Shown here piece by piece: positions 1-8,939 of a stretch of 64,000 nucleotides of DNA; position 1 is the first letter of the stretch, and every line of letters begins with the position of its first letter. Source of the DNA: Micromonospora inyonensis. Its GTDB lineage: Bacteria; Actinomycetota; Actinomycetes; Mycobacteriales; Micromonosporaceae. A program made the position numbers and the translations under genes. The stretch is from NCBI RefSeq assembly GCF_900091415.1, contig NZ_FMHU01000001.1, positions 1,054,001 through 1,118,000 of the forward strand, in the 5' to 3' direction. The notes under the pieces were generated by a model. The model had not been told where the DNA came from. It saw only the letters and a list, made by a program, of their open reading frames with translations, and did not search any database.

Positions 1-56
1 ATCTGCTTGGTCGCGTGGACCAGCAGCGGAACGGTGGCGTACTCCCACTTCTGCAT
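1..56 (-). CDS. DUF4177-family small protein (N-terminal part)
   Basis: Reverse-strand gene that starts with ATG at 56 and runs off the left edge. The visible residues MQKWEYATVPLLVHATKQ match the N-terminus of the short DUF4177 proteins found beside the ArsA-pair/whiB4 cluster in actinobacteria. A GGGAG ribosome site lies about 9 bases upstream of the ATG. The function of the family is not known. Only 18 codons are visible, so the call rests on the opening motif and on synteny. Confidence 0.6.
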   Translation of the reverse strand, partial: MQKWEYATVPLLVHATKQ

Positions 57-102
57 CGTTGCCGGGCTCCCGTTGTCGTGGGGTGGATGTTCCGCCGACA
101 GC

Positions 103-579
103 CTACGGCCCGGTCGACGGCCGGGGCACGGGACGCGGCTCCGGGGCCAGCGGCGCCTCCCCGCAGGGGCCCGGGTGCCCGTAGCGCTGGGGGCAGCGGG
201 ACCGGTCGGGCAGGAGCAGGTCACAGAAGACCCGGCGTCGGTTGTTCTGGTCGTCGGCCGTGGAGACGGTGGTCTCCCCGGCGTCCAGCTCGGGCAGGAA
301 GCCCAGGGAGTCCGCGACCCGACCGGCCAGCGCGGTGGCCGTCGCCAGGTCCAGCACCCGGACCGGCAGGTGGATCACGTACCCCGGTTCGTCGTCGTCC
401 CGGGCACGGTCGACCGGCCGGGCCCGCAGGCGCAGCGGTTCGAGCTGGTCGGACGACCGGCGGTACGGCCGCTCGTTGCACGGGGACGCCACCGCCGGAT
501 CCCCGACCTCCCCCCGGCGCGCGGGCCTGGCGGCGCCGTCGGGAAACTGGGTGCGGGGAGTGTTCTCCGCGTCGCGCAT
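103..579 (-). CDS. hypothetical protein
   Basis: 158-residue protein of unknown function. The ATG at 579 is chosen over upstream in-frame codons because a GGAGG ribosome site sits 6 bases before it. The N-terminus is charged and probably disordered; the middle has a beta-rich stretch (YVIHLPVRVLDLATA) and the C-terminal third has two cysteines in a CPQRYGHPGPCGE context, which could bind metal. It is transcribed away from the membrane-protein gene at 977. No family recognised. Confidence 0.6.
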   Translation of the reverse strand: MRDAENTPRTQFPDGAARPARRGEVGDPAVASPCNERPYRRSSDQLEPLRLRARPVDRARDDDEPGYVIHLPVRVLDLATATALAGRVADSLGFLPELDAGETTVSTADDQNNRRRVFCDLLLPDRSRCPQRYGHPGPCGEAPLAPEPRPVPRPSTGP

Positions 580-976
580 GCAACCGCCTCCGGGCGTCGT
601 ACCTGTCCGATGTGCCGTCTGCGTGGCGGGCGTCGCCGCCCGGCCCGTTCCCCCGCGTCGGCCCGAACGTAGGGCCCGGGATCCGCCGTCGGCAACCGGA
701 CGCGCGCAGATCATCACGGACAGTCATATATGCGACAGCCCGACGGTCCGGTTGTGGATACCGCCGCCGGCCTACCCACCGGTAGGCGACCGCGCCTGCC
801 GTCCGGCATCGGGCGGGTCGGGCCACGCCGGGGCGGATCAGCCCCCGGCGACGACCGCACCGGGACCCCCGTCGGCCCCGGCGACCGCTACCCTCACGGG
901 CGGGTCGGCGCTCCCGACCCGCCGCCAGAAGCGTCACCGCCGCCGGTGACCGTGTAGCGCACTCCCGGGGGAGACG
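580..976. other. intergenic region between divergent genes, no gene seen
   Basis: About 400 bases between two divergently transcribed genes. It should hold promoters for both. An AT-richer patch (catatatgcgac near 724-735) stands out in otherwise GC-rich DNA, but I could not fit a convincing promoter pair. Open frames here have no family resemblance. Confidence 0.5.
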
Positions 977-1762
977 ATGACCCAACCGCCGCAGGGTGGC
1001 CCGTTCCCGCCGCCGAGCGGTCCGCCGTTCGGTGCCGGCCAGCCCCAGCCCGACGCCCCGTACGGCACGGCCAACCCGGCCCCGTACCCCGGCGGCGCGC
1101 CGGGGTACCCGCCTCAGCCCGGCACGCCGGCCCCGCCACCCGGATACGGAGCCCCGCCGGTGTCCGGCGCACCGATGCCCCCGCCCGGGTACGGCGCACC
1201 CGTGCCCCCGGCGGACGGGTCCTTCCCGGCGCCGCCCCCCGGCTACCCGGCACCGGCCGGCGGCCCCTACCCGGCCGGCGGCCCCTACCCGCCCGGTTAC
1301 CCGGCACCGGTCGCGCCCCGGAAGAAGCGCGGGCTGCTGATCGCCTCGATCGTCGTGGTGGTCGCCCTGCTGCTCTGCGGCGGCGGTGGCGCCGCCGCCT
1401 TCTTCATGCTGCGCGGGGCCGACTCCGCCGAGGGCGCGGACGCGCCGACGACCGCGGTACAGAAGTTCCTCACCGCCGTCTACCAGGACCGCAACGCCAC
1501 TCGCGCGACCGAGCTGGTCTGCTCCTCCTCCCGCGACCGGGAGAAGATCGAGGCCAAGGTGGCGGAGGTGAAGAAGTACGTCGACGAGCACGAGACGCCC
1601 CGGTTCCGGTGGACCGCTCCGAAGGTGGACGAGCAGACCGAGGAGCGGGCCACCGTCTCCACCAAGGTGACCATGACCACCGCCGACGAGAAGGTCGCCG
1701 AACAGGAGCTGCGCTTCACCGTGATCCGCGAGACCGGCTGGTGGGTCTGCGAGGTCGGCTGA
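977..1762 (+). CDS. proline-rich single-pass membrane protein
   Basis: 261 residues. Residues 1-110 are a Pro/Gly/Tyr-rich cytoplasmic tail with PPPGYGAP-like repeats, followed by a basic stop (RKKRG), one transmembrane segment of about 25 residues ending near residue 140, and an extracytoplasmic domain of about 115 residues. The outer domain resembles the DUF4878/lumazine-binding-like NTF2-fold domains attached to such tails in actinobacteria (AVQKFLTAVYQDRNATRA). The ATG follows a GGGGGAG ribosome site. It sits 26 bases before the ArsA-like pair, possibly in the same transcription unit. Function unknown. Confidence 0.75.
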   Translation: MTQPPQGGPFPPPSGPPFGAGQPQPDAPYGTANPAPYPGGAPGYPPQPGTPAPPPGYGAPPVSGAPMPPPGYGAPVPPADGSFPAPPPGYPAPAGGPYPAGGPYPPGYPAPVAPRKKRGLLIASIVVVVALLLCGGGGAAAFFMLRGADSAEGADAPTTAVQKFLTAVYQDRNATRATELVCSSSRDREKIEAKVAEVKKYVDEHETPRFRWTAPKVDEQTEERATVSTKVTMTTADEKVAEQELRFTVIRETGWWVCEVG

Positions 1763-1788
1763 TCCCGACCAGTGGTTAGGCTCGACTG

Positions 1789-2766
1789 GTGCGAGCAGCT
1801 GAGCAGGCGGTCGATCCGGCCGGCCCCGGGTGGCCGGCCCGCCTCCACGTGGTGACCGGCAAGGGCGGAACGGGCAAGACCAGCGTGGCGGCGGCGCTGG
1901 CTCTGGGGCTGGCCGCGGACGGCCGGCGCACGCTGCTGGTCGAGGTGGAGGGGCGACAGGGCATCGCGCAGCTCTTCGGCACCGATCCGCTCCCGTACGA
2001 GGAGCGGCACCTGACCGACGCGCCGGGCGGTGGGGAGGTCCGGGCACTCGCGGTGGACGCCGAGGAGGCGTTGCTGGAGTACCTCGACATGTTCTACAAG
2101 CTCGGGGCCGCCGGACGTGCCCTGCGCAAGCTCGGCGCGATCGACTTCGCCACCACCATCGCCCCCGGTCTGCGGGACGTCCTGCTCACCGGCAAGGTCA
2201 AGGAGGCGACCACCCGTACCACCGGGCACCGCCGGACGTACGACGCGGTGGTGCTGGACGCCCCGCCGACCGGGCGGATCGGCCGGTTCCTGAACGTCAC
2301 CGCGGAGACCGCCCGGCTGGCCAAGGTCGGACCGATCAAGACCCAGAGCGAGGGGGTGGCCGCGCTGCTGCGCTCCCCGATCACCGCGGTGCACGTGGTG
2401 ACGCTCCTGGAGGAGATGCCGGTCCAGGAGACGCTGGACGCGGTCGCCGAGCTGACCTCGTTCGGTTTCCCGGTGGGGCGGATCGTCGTCAACGCGACCC
2501 GTCCCCCGCTGCCCGCCAGTCGGGCGACCAGCCAGGCCGAACTACGCCGGGGACTGCTCGCCGCGGGGCTCCCGGCCGACCGGGCCACCGTGGCCGGGCT
2601 GCACACCGAGGCGGTCGACCAGGCCGTCCGGAGGGAGCTGGAGGAGACGCTCCGCGCGGAGCTGACCGACATCGGCCGGCCACTGGTCGAGCTTCCGCTG
2701 CTCCCGACGGGGGTGGACCGGGACGGCCTGGAGGCGCTGGCCGCCGCGCTCGTCAGGGCGGGTTGA
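1789..2766 (+). CDS. ArsA/Get3-family ATPase, first of a pair
   Basis: 325 residues, GTG start. The deviant Walker A motif GKGGTGKT lies at residues 24-31, followed by the family's ADP-sensing region (VVLDAPPTGR near 155). It lacks the arsenite-binding cysteines of true ArsA pumps. Its position directly before a second ArsA-like gene and whiB4/ponA2 matches mycobacterial Rv3679-Rv3680, where the two proteins are known to act together. Inference: a heterodimeric Get3-like ATPase that handles membrane or redox-linked clients rather than an arsenic pump. Confidence 0.85.
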   Translation: MRAAEQAVDPAGPGWPARLHVVTGKGGTGKTSVAAALALGLAADGRRTLLVEVEGRQGIAQLFGTDPLPYEERHLTDAPGGGEVRALAVDAEEALLEYLDMFYKLGAAGRALRKLGAIDFATTIAPGLRDVLLTGKVKEATTRTTGHRRTYDAVVLDAPPTGRIGRFLNVTAETARLAKVGPIKTQSEGVAALLRSPITAVHVVTLLEEMPVQETLDAVAELTSFGFPVGRIVVNATRPPLPASRATSQAELRRGLLAAGLPADRATVAGLHTEAVDQAVRRELEETLRAELTDIGRPLVELPLLPTGVDRDGLEALAAALVRAG

Positions 2767-2823
2767 CTCACACCTGACGCCGGCACGGCGCGGAGAGCCG
2801 CACGAGCCCGATACGCTCGATTG

Positions 2824-3969
2824 GTGCCTTCCGAAGACGCGGCGCCGCTGCTGGACGTCGACCACATCCTCGCCGACCCCGGCGTGCGGATCGTCGTGTG
2901 CTGTGGCGCGGGCGGGGTGGGGAAGACGACCACCGCGGCGGCGCTCGCGTTGCGGGCGGCGGAACGACACCGCCGTCGTACGGTGGTGCTCACCATCGAC
3001 CCGGCCCGCCGGCTCGCCCAGTCCCTCGGCCTGACCGAGCTGGACAACACTCCGCGCCAGGTCAAGGGGATCGACACCGACGGCGGCGGCGAGCTGCACG
3101 CCATGATGCTGGACATGAAGCGGACCTTCGACGACGTGGTGCTCCAGCACACCGATCCGGCGAAGGCGGCGGAGATCTTCGCCAACCCCTTCTACCAGGC
3201 GATGAGTTCGACTTTCGCCGGCACGCAGGAGTACATGGCGATGGAGAAGCTCGGGCAGCTCCACGCCCGGGGCGAGTGGGACCTGATCGTGGTGGACACC
3301 CCGCCGTCCCGCTCGGCGCTGGACTTCCTCGACGCGCCGGCCCGGCTCTCCCGCTTCCTCGACGGCCGGATGCTGCGCCTGCTGCTCGCCCCGGCGCGCA
3401 CCGGGGGGCGGAGCATGTTCAGCCTGGTCACCGCCTCGTTCGGGATGTTCTCGAAGGTCGTGCAGAAGGTGCTCGGCGCGCAGCTGCTGACCGACCTCTC
3501 CGGGTTCGTCGCGGCACTGGACTCGATGTTCGGGGGCTTCCGGCAGCGCGCGGAGCAGACGTACCGGATCCTCCAGGCCCGGGAGACGGCGTTCCTGCTG
3601 GTCGCGGCGCCGGAACCGGACGCGGTCCGGGAGGCCGCCTACTTCGCCGGGCGGCTGCGGGAGGAACGGATGCCCCTGGCCGGGCTGGTCCTCAACCGGG
3701 TGCACCGGCCGGCAGTGACCACTCCGGACGCGACGGAGAGCCTCGCCGCGGCGGAACGGCTGGCGGAGCTGGGTGGCCACGACGCCACCGTGGACGTGCT
3801 GCGTGCCCACGCCGCCCTGCTCCAGCAATCGGTCCGCGAGCAGCAGGTGGCGACGTCCTTCACCGAGGCGTTCCCGGCGGTCCCGACGGTCGCGGTCGCG
3901 GCGCAGCCCGCCGACGTGCACGACGTCGACGGGCTGCGGACGATCGGTGCGGCGATCAGCCGTCCATGA
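2824..3969 (+). CDS. ArsA/Get3-family ATPase, second of a pair
   Basis: 381 residues. The Walker A loop GAGGVGKT lies near residues 28-35 and a switch motif VVDTPPSRSALDF near 157. The start is either GTG 2824 or the TTG immediately before it; neither has a clear ribosome site, so GTG is preferred. It follows its partner by 57 bases. A 10-bp inverted repeat directly after the stop ends transcription before the convergent whiB gene. The family links nucleotide hydrolysis to protein targeting or anion handling; here the substrate is unknown. Confidence 0.85.
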   Translation: MPSEDAAPLLDVDHILADPGVRIVVCCGAGGVGKTTTAAALALRAAERHRRRTVVLTIDPARRLAQSLGLTELDNTPRQVKGIDTDGGGELHAMMLDMKRTFDDVVLQHTDPAKAAEIFANPFYQAMSSTFAGTQEYMAMEKLGQLHARGEWDLIVVDTPPSRSALDFLDAPARLSRFLDGRMLRLLLAPARTGGRSMFSLVTASFGMFSKVVQKVLGAQLLTDLSGFVAALDSMFGGFRQRAEQTYRILQARETAFLLVAAPEPDAVREAAYFAGRLREERMPLAGLVLNRVHRPAVTTPDATESLAAAERLAELGGHDATVDVLRAHAALLQQSVREQQVATSFTEAFPAVPTVAVAAQPADVHDVDGLRTIGAAISRP

Positions 3970-4000
3970 CCGGTGCCGGGCGCCGGTCGGCCGGCACCGG
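3970..4000. terminator. bidirectional terminator hairpin
   Basis: Perfect 10-bp inverted repeat, CCGGTGCCGG at 3970-3979 and CCGGCACCGG at 3991-4000, with an 11-base loop. It lies between the convergent ArsA-like and whiB genes. There is no T-tract, as is usual in high-GC actinobacteria. Confidence 0.65.
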
Positions 4001-4008
4001 ACGGCGGG

Positions 4009-4326
4009 TCAGCCCGCGTTGACCAGGATCTTGTCCTTGCCCGTCTTCTCCCTGGCGTTCTTGCGCATGGCGGCCTCGAACATCTTGCGCCAGCTCGTCA
4101 CCTGGGGGTGCCGGCGCAGCAGCGCACGGCGTTCCCGCTCCGTCATGCCGCCCCACACGCCGAACTCGATCCGGTTGTCGAGCGCGTCGGCCAGGCACTC
4201 GTACCGAACTGGGCAGCTCCGGCAGATCCGCTTCGCCACGTTCTGTTCAGCGCCCTGTACGAACAGTGCGTCCGGGTCTCCGTTCTGACACGCCGCCAGC
4301 GACGGCCAGTCAGTGATCATGCCCAT
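4009..4326 (-). CDS. whiB4: WhiB-family iron-sulfur regulator, WhiB4/WblA type
   Basis: 105 residues. Four cysteines for a [4Fe-4S] cluster at residues 13, 35, 38 and 44 (CX21CX2CX5C), then the WhiB signature GVWGGMTERERR and a basic C-terminal tail that in this family contacts DNA. The opening MGMITDW matches WblA proteins closely. WhiB4 is a redox sensor in mycobacteria and WblA a developmental and antibiotic regulator in Streptomyces. Location between the ArsA pair and a ponA2-like gene is the conserved context. Confidence 0.92.
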   Translation of the reverse strand: MGMITDWPSLAACQNGDPDALFVQGAEQNVAKRICRSCPVRYECLADALDNRIEFGVWGGMTERERRALLRRHPQVTSWRKMFEAAMRKNAREKTGKDKILVNAG

Positions 4327-4728
4327 CTGTACTCGTCCCCCCTTGCAGTACCTACCGACTCCGTGCGGGTCAGCCGGATTTCCCCCCGGTCATCCGCGCC
4401 CGACCTTCCCCAAGGCGGCACGGACGACATCTGGCGCTGTCGCCGCCCCCATCATGCTCTGTAGTCGTCCGATTACGCAACGTTGTCGGCCAAATCCATC
4501 ATTTCGGACAGTTCGCGCGTCTCGGGCTACGGCCCGCCGCATACCCCGGCCGACCGTCTGAAAACCCTGCGGTGTCCCCGCCTTCCGGGGACACTCGTCC
4601 GCCGCGCCGCGCAACCCCGGACCGGGGGTCGTGCGTTTAGCACAACGAGGGCGGCGCACGCAGGAAATGGGGAAACCTGCCCCGGAGCCGCCCACTCCCC
4701 ACTCACGTACTCTGTCGAGGTGACCTGG
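4327..4728. promoter_or_regulatory. whiB4-ponA2 divergent regulatory region with hairpin
   Basis: About 400 bases between divergent genes. It contains a perfect 9-bp hairpin, GTGTCCCCG at 4572-4580 and CGGGGACAC at 4586-4594 with loop CCTTC, which would fall in the leader of the penicillin-binding protein mRNA. The long leader is notable because the coding frame stays open upstream of the chosen ATG. Confidence 0.45.
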
Positions 4729-7200
4729 ATGCGGAAACGTGACCACAATCTGCTGACCAACGCCGCATCGCTACTGATCTGCGGCCTGCTGGCCGGGGTG
4801 GTGGTGGCGGCTGCGGCGTTCCCGGCCGTGGCGATGTCCGGGCTGGCCGCCAAGGCGGGCGCCGAGACACTCGGGAAGCTGCCGCCGGACCTGACCGTCA
4901 AACGGGCCCCGCAGATCAGCTACCTGCTCGCCGCGGACAACAAGACCCCGCTGGCGACCATGTACGACGAGAACCGCCGCGACGTCAAGCTCAAGGACGT
5001 CGCGGAGGTCATGCGGGAGGCCATCGTCGCCGCCGAGGACCACGACTTCTACAAGCACAACGGCGTCGACTTCAAGGGTGTCGCCCGGGCGTTCGTCAAC
5101 AACAGCTCCGGCGCAGCCTCCCAGCAGGGCGCCTCGACGCTGACCATGCAGTACGTCCGACTGGCGATCGCGTACTCGGCGAGCCACCCGGCCGACGTGG
5201 TGGCCGCAACCGAGGACACCACCGCCCGCAAGGTCCGCGAGATGCAGTACGCCGTCCAGGTGGAGAAGAAGTTCTCCAAGGACGAGATCATGGAGCGCTA
5301 CCTCAACATCGCGGCCTTCGGCAACGGCGCGTACGGCGTCTTCGCCGCCAGCCAGGTCTACTTCAACAAGACGCCGGCCAAGCTCACCATCGACGAGGCC
5401 GCGATGCTCGCCGGCATGGTGAAGGCGCCGACCAGCTTCGACCCGACCACTAAGAGCGGCTACCCGCTCGCCGTCGAGCGCCGCAACTATGTGATCAACA
5501 ACATGGTGGAGACCGGCGCCATCTCCAAGGAGGAGGGCGAGAAGGCCAAGGCGGTCAAGCTGGTCGTCAAGGGGAAGCGGGCGCCGAACGGCTGCGTGCA
5601 GACCCGGGACAACAAGTGGGGCTTCTTCTGCGACTACTTCTACCGCTGGTGGCTCCAGCAGGAGGAGTTCGGCTCCACCACGTACGACCGGGAGCGGCGG
5701 CTCAAGAGCGGCGGCTACAACATCGTCACCACCCTCGACGTTCAGGCCCAGCGGGGCGCGGACACGGCGGTCCGCAAGGCCAAGTCGGTGAACAGCAAGG
5801 AAGCCGCGATGGTGGCCGTGGTCGAGCCGGGCAGCGGCCGGGTCCGGGCGCTGTCCGTGAACCGGAACTACAAACTGGACGACCCGAACAAGCCGCAGAA
5901 CAAGCCGCACAGCGACCCGGTGCAGCGGAACAAGAACAAGAAGCGTGGCAACTACCCGAACACGGTGAACCCGCTGCTCAGCGGTGGTGACGGCATCACC
6001 GGGTACCAGGCCGGCTCGACGTTCAAGATGTTCACCATCGTGGCCGCGCTGGAGAAGGGCATCCCGCTCCAGTACACGATCAACGCGCCGAAGCAGTTCA
6101 AGTCCGAGTACATCGTGGAGCGCAACTCCCCGGCCGCCTGCCCGGGCACGAACAACTACTGCCCCACCAACTCGGTGGAGAGCATGGCCGGCCCGCACAA
6201 CATGTGGAGCGCCTTCGGCCGCTCGGTGAACACCTACTTCGTCCCGCTCCAGCAGCAGGTCGGCGCGAAGAACGTGGTCAAGGCGGCGCAGAAGCTCGGC
6301 ATCACCTTCCGGGCCAGCAACGACGTCACGTTCGCCGCCACCGACCAGGCCGCGAACCAGTGGGGTGCGTTCACCCTGGGTGTCTCGCAGACCACCCCGC
6401 TGGAGCTGGCGAACGCGTACGCCACCCTCGCCGCGGACGGCAAGTACTGCGAGCCGATCCCGGTGCAGAAGATCACCGGCCCGGACGGCAAGACCCTGGA
6501 CATCGCCAACCCGCGCTGCGAGCAGCGGATCAGCACCGAGGTGGCCCGCGCCGCCGTCGACGCCGCCCGTTGCCCGGTCGGTGACCGCTCGTCGACCTCC
6601 CGCTGCGCGGGTGCCACCGCAGGCAACGTCAAGGGCATCGTCGACGCGCCGGTGGCCGGCAAGTCCGGCACCACCGACTCCGAGAAGACCGCCTCGCTGG
6701 TCGCGATGACCAAGCAGTACGCGGTGGCCGGCATCATGGCCGACCCGGACTGGCCGCAGACCAACGTCAAGATGAAGCACAGCGAGAAGGACGGCATCAA
6801 CCCGCCGGTGTACGAGACGCTGCGCGACGCGATGAAGGGCAAGGACCGGATCAACTTCACGCCGCCGAGCGGCAAGATCATCAACGGTGACCAGCGCTCC
6901 ATTCCCCGCGTCCGGTGCGAGTCCGTCGACACCGCACGCAACCGGCTGAAGGGTGCCGGCTTCGAGGTCGTGGTCAGCGACATCAAGATCTCGTCGAGCT
7001 GCCCGGCGGGGAGCGTCGCCGGCACCAGCCCCGAGGGACGCACCATCAAGGGCGGCGTGGTCACCATCCAGCTCAGCGACGGCAACGGTGGTGGCACGCC
7101 GGGCGACAACGGCGGCGGTACGCCGCCCGGCGGTACGCCGCCCGGCGGCACCCCGCCCGGCGGTCCGCCCCGAGGTGGCCCGGACCGTCCCAACCGCTGA
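4729..7200 (+). CDS. ponA2: class A penicillin-binding protein, PonA2-like, with PASTA domain
   Basis: 823 residues; a bifunctional peptidoglycan glycosyltransferase/transpeptidase anchored by one N-terminal membrane segment (residues 13-37). Glycosyltransferase signatures: AAEDHDFY with catalytic Glu near 103 and QGASTLTMQ at 133-141. Transpeptidase motifs: serine of STFK at 430, SVN at 499-501 and KSGT at 645-648. A single PASTA domain (about 724-785) precedes a Gly/Pro-rich tail with PPGGTPPGG repeats. ATG 4729 follows GAGGTG by about 7 bases; GTG 4720 is an in-frame alternative. Divergent from whiB4, as in mycobacteria. Confidence 0.92.
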   Translation: MRKRDHNLLTNAASLLICGLLAGVVVAAAAFPAVAMSGLAAKAGAETLGKLPPDLTVKRAPQISYLLAADNKTPLATMYDENRRDVKLKDVAEVMREAIVAAEDHDFYKHNGVDFKGVARAFVNNSSGAASQQGASTLTMQYVRLAIAYSASHPADVVAATEDTTARKVREMQYAVQVEKKFSKDEIMERYLNIAAFGNGAYGVFAASQVYFNKTPAKLTIDEAAMLAGMVKAPTSFDPTTKSGYPLAVERRNYVINNMVETGAISKEEGEKAKAVKLVVKGKRAPNGCVQTRDNKWGFFCDYFYRWWLQQEEFGSTTYDRERRLKSGGYNIVTTLDVQAQRGADTAVRKAKSVNSKEAAMVAVVEPGSGRVRALSVNRNYKLDDPNKPQNKPHSDPVQRNKNKKRGNYPNTVNPLLSGGDGITGYQAGSTFKMFTIVAALEKGIPLQYTINAPKQFKSEYIVERNSPAACPGTNNYCPTNSVESMAGPHNMWSAFGRSVNTYFVPLQQQVGAKNVVKAAQKLGITFRASNDVTFAATDQAANQWGAFTLGVSQTTPLELANAYATLAADGKYCEPIPVQKITGPDGKTLDIANPRCEQRISTEVARAAVDAARCPVGDRSSTSRCAGATAGNVKGIVDAPVAGKSGTTDSEKTASLVAMTKQYAVAGIMADPDWPQTNVKMKHSEKDGINPPVYETLRDAMKGKDRINFTPPSGKIINGDQRSIPRVRCESVDTARNRLKGAGFEVVVSDIKISSSCPAGSVAGTSPEGRTIKGGVVTIQLSDGNGGGTPGDNGGGTPPGGTPPGGTPPGGPPRGGPDRPNR

Positions 7201-7210
7201 CCGGTCGGAC

Positions 7211-7262
7211 ACGACGAGGGCCCCTGCTGTCGCACACCAGCGACGGCAGGGGCCCTCGTCGT
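7211..7262. terminator. strong terminator hairpin after ponA2
   Basis: A 17-bp perfect stem (7211-7227 with 7246-7262) continues through a wobble pair into a further 5-bp stem (GTCGC/GCGAC) closed by the loop ACACCA, about 23 pairs in all. It separates ponA2 from the convergent yqeY gene. Confidence 0.85.
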
Positions 7263-7315
7263 TCCGGTCCACCCGCTCGGGAGCCGGTCACGGCCGGCCG
7301 GCGTCGACCGACCGG

Positions 7316-7771
7316 TCAGACGGCGAGCTGGCGGCGTACCTCGGCGGCCACCCGGCCACCCTCGGCGCGGCCGGCCACCGCGGCCTGGGCTGCCTTCATG
7401 GCCGGGCCCATCTGGGCCTTACCGTCGAACCCGCCCGCGGCAAGCGCGCCCCCGACCAGCTCGGCCAACTCCTCGTCGGAGAGCTGCTTCGGCAGGTACC
7501 GCTCGAGCACCTCGCCCTCGGCGGTCTCCTTGCCGGCCTGCTCGGTGCGACCCGCCTCGGCGAAGGCGGTCGCCGCCTCGCGGCGCTTCTTGGCCTCCTT
7601 GGTCAGCACGGCGAGCACCTCGTCGTCGGAGAGCTCCCGCTTGGCCTTGCCCGCGACCTCGGCGTTGCCGACGGCCGCGAGGGCCATCCGCAGGGTGGAG
7701 GTGGTCAGCTCGTCCCGGGCCTTCAGGGCGGCCCGCATGTCGGCGGTCAGGCGGTCCTTAAGCGTGCTCAT
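7316..7771 (-). CDS. GatB/YqeY domain protein
   Basis: 151 residues, all-helical YqeY-type domain as found at the C-terminus of GatB, the tRNA-dependent amidotransferase subunit that contacts tRNA. Typical features are the opening STLKDRLTADMRAALKARD, the central RYLPKQLSDEEL and the KAQMGPAMKAA helix. Stand-alone YqeY proteins are thought to bind tRNA or act in translation quality control, but the role is not settled. It is divergent from the metallophosphoesterase, with only 25 bases between their starts. Confidence 0.85.
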   Translation of the reverse strand: MSTLKDRLTADMRAALKARDELTTSTLRMALAAVGNAEVAGKAKRELSDDEVLAVLTKEAKKRREAATAFAEAGRTEQAGKETAEGEVLERYLPKQLSDEELAELVGGALAAGGFDGKAQMGPAMKAAQAAVAGRAEGGRVAAEVRRQLAV

Positions 7772-7796
7772 GGTCGGTCAAACTACCCTGAACGCC

Positions 7797-8690
7797 ATGC
7801 GAAAGCGCACCTTATTCCGGCTCGCGACCGCCACCGCCGCCCTCGGCGCGGCCACCCTGGCGTACGCCTCGCTCGTCGAGCGCAACATGTTCACCCTCCG
7901 CCGGTACGACGTGCCGGTGCTGCCGGCCGACGCCGAACCGCTGCGCATCCTGCACCTCTCCGACCTGCACATGACCCCTGACCAGGACCGCAAGCAGCGC
8001 TGGGTGGCGTCGCTGGCCGCCCTGGATCCGGACCTGGTGGTGGTGACCGGGGACAACATGGCCCACCCCGAAGCGGTGCCCGGTGTGCTGCGTGCCCTCC
8101 AGCCGCTGCTCGACCTGCCCGGTGCCTTCGTCTTCGGCTCCAACGACTACACCGGGCCGGTCTGGAAGAACCCGTTCACCTACTTCCTGCCCGACCGTGG
8201 GTACGTCGAAGGTGCCGCACTCCCCTACGAGGAACTGCGCTCGGTGTTCACCGGGGCCGGCTGGGCCGACCTGAACAACGCCCGTACCACGGTCAAGGCC
8301 GGTGGCCGGCTCGTCGAACTGGTCGGGGTCGACGACCCGCACATCGAGCGGGACGACTACTCGCTGGTGGCCGGGGCGGTCTCCGAGGAGGCCGACCTCT
8401 CCCTCGGCCTGACCCACTCCCCCGAGCCCCGGGTGCTGGACGAGATGGCCGCCGACGGCTTCGACCTGCTGCTGGCCGGGCACACCCACGGCGGGCAGGT
8501 CTGCGTACCGGGGGTCGGGGCGCTGGTGACCAACTGCGAGCTGCCCCGCACCATGGCGAAGGGCCTGCACCGCTGGCCGGGCTCCGACTCCTGGCTGCAC
8601 GTCTCGGCCGGCCTGGGCACCCACCCGACCGCCCCGATCCGGTTCGCCTGCCCGCCGGAGGCGAGCATCCTCACGCTGATCCCGCGCTGA
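7797..8690 (+). CDS. membrane-anchored metallophosphoesterase
   Basis: 297 residues, calcineurin-like phosphoesterase. An N-terminal membrane anchor (residues 5-25) precedes the metal-binding motifs DLH (56-58), GDN (85-87), GSND, a THSPEP segment and GHTHGGQ. The closest known relatives are YkuE-type enzymes and mycobacterial Rv3683, which lies in the same gene order after ponA2. The family hydrolyses phosphoesters with a dinuclear metal centre; the natural substrate is unknown. Frames that extend upstream of ATG 7797 are not supported because they cross the terminator. Confidence 0.85.
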   Translation: MRKRTLFRLATATAALGAATLAYASLVERNMFTLRRYDVPVLPADAEPLRILHLSDLHMTPDQDRKQRWVASLAALDPDLVVVTGDNMAHPEAVPGVLRALQPLLDLPGAFVFGSNDYTGPVWKNPFTYFLPDRGYVEGAALPYEELRSVFTGAGWADLNNARTTVKAGGRLVELVGVDDPHIERDDYSLVAGAVSEEADLSLGLTHSPEPRVLDEMAADGFDLLLAGHTHGGQVCVPGVGALVTNCELPRTMAKGLHRWPGSDSWLHVSAGLGTHPTAPIRFACPPEASILTLIPR

Positions 8691-8791
8691 GCCGATGCCC
8701 GCGCTGTCGCCGCCGCTCAGAGGCCGGGGCCGGCGCGGGGGTACCGAGTTTGATCCCCGGGTCGGGTGGGCTAGTATTTGTCCGCACGCCT

Positions 8792-8904
<113 letters not shown>

Positions 8905-8913
8905 AGTGCATTG

Positions 8914-8935
8914 GTACAGCAGTCGAGTACAGCAG
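8914..8935 (+). repeat. candidate integrase arm-type sites (left)
   Basis: Two direct copies of GTACAGCAG whose starts (8914 and 8927) are 13 bases apart, between attL and the integrase stop codon. The same pair with the same spacing occurs at 20190-20210 near the right end. Tyrosine integrases of this type bind short repeats flanking the crossover site, so these are plausible arm sites. Confidence 0.5.
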
Positions 8936-8939
8936 TGGG

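Noticed and set aside
4771..7272. Long reverse-strand open frame opposite the penicillin-binding protein gene
   Set aside because: An artefact of high GC content. The forward frame has full catalytic motifs and a ribosome site, the reverse frame has none.
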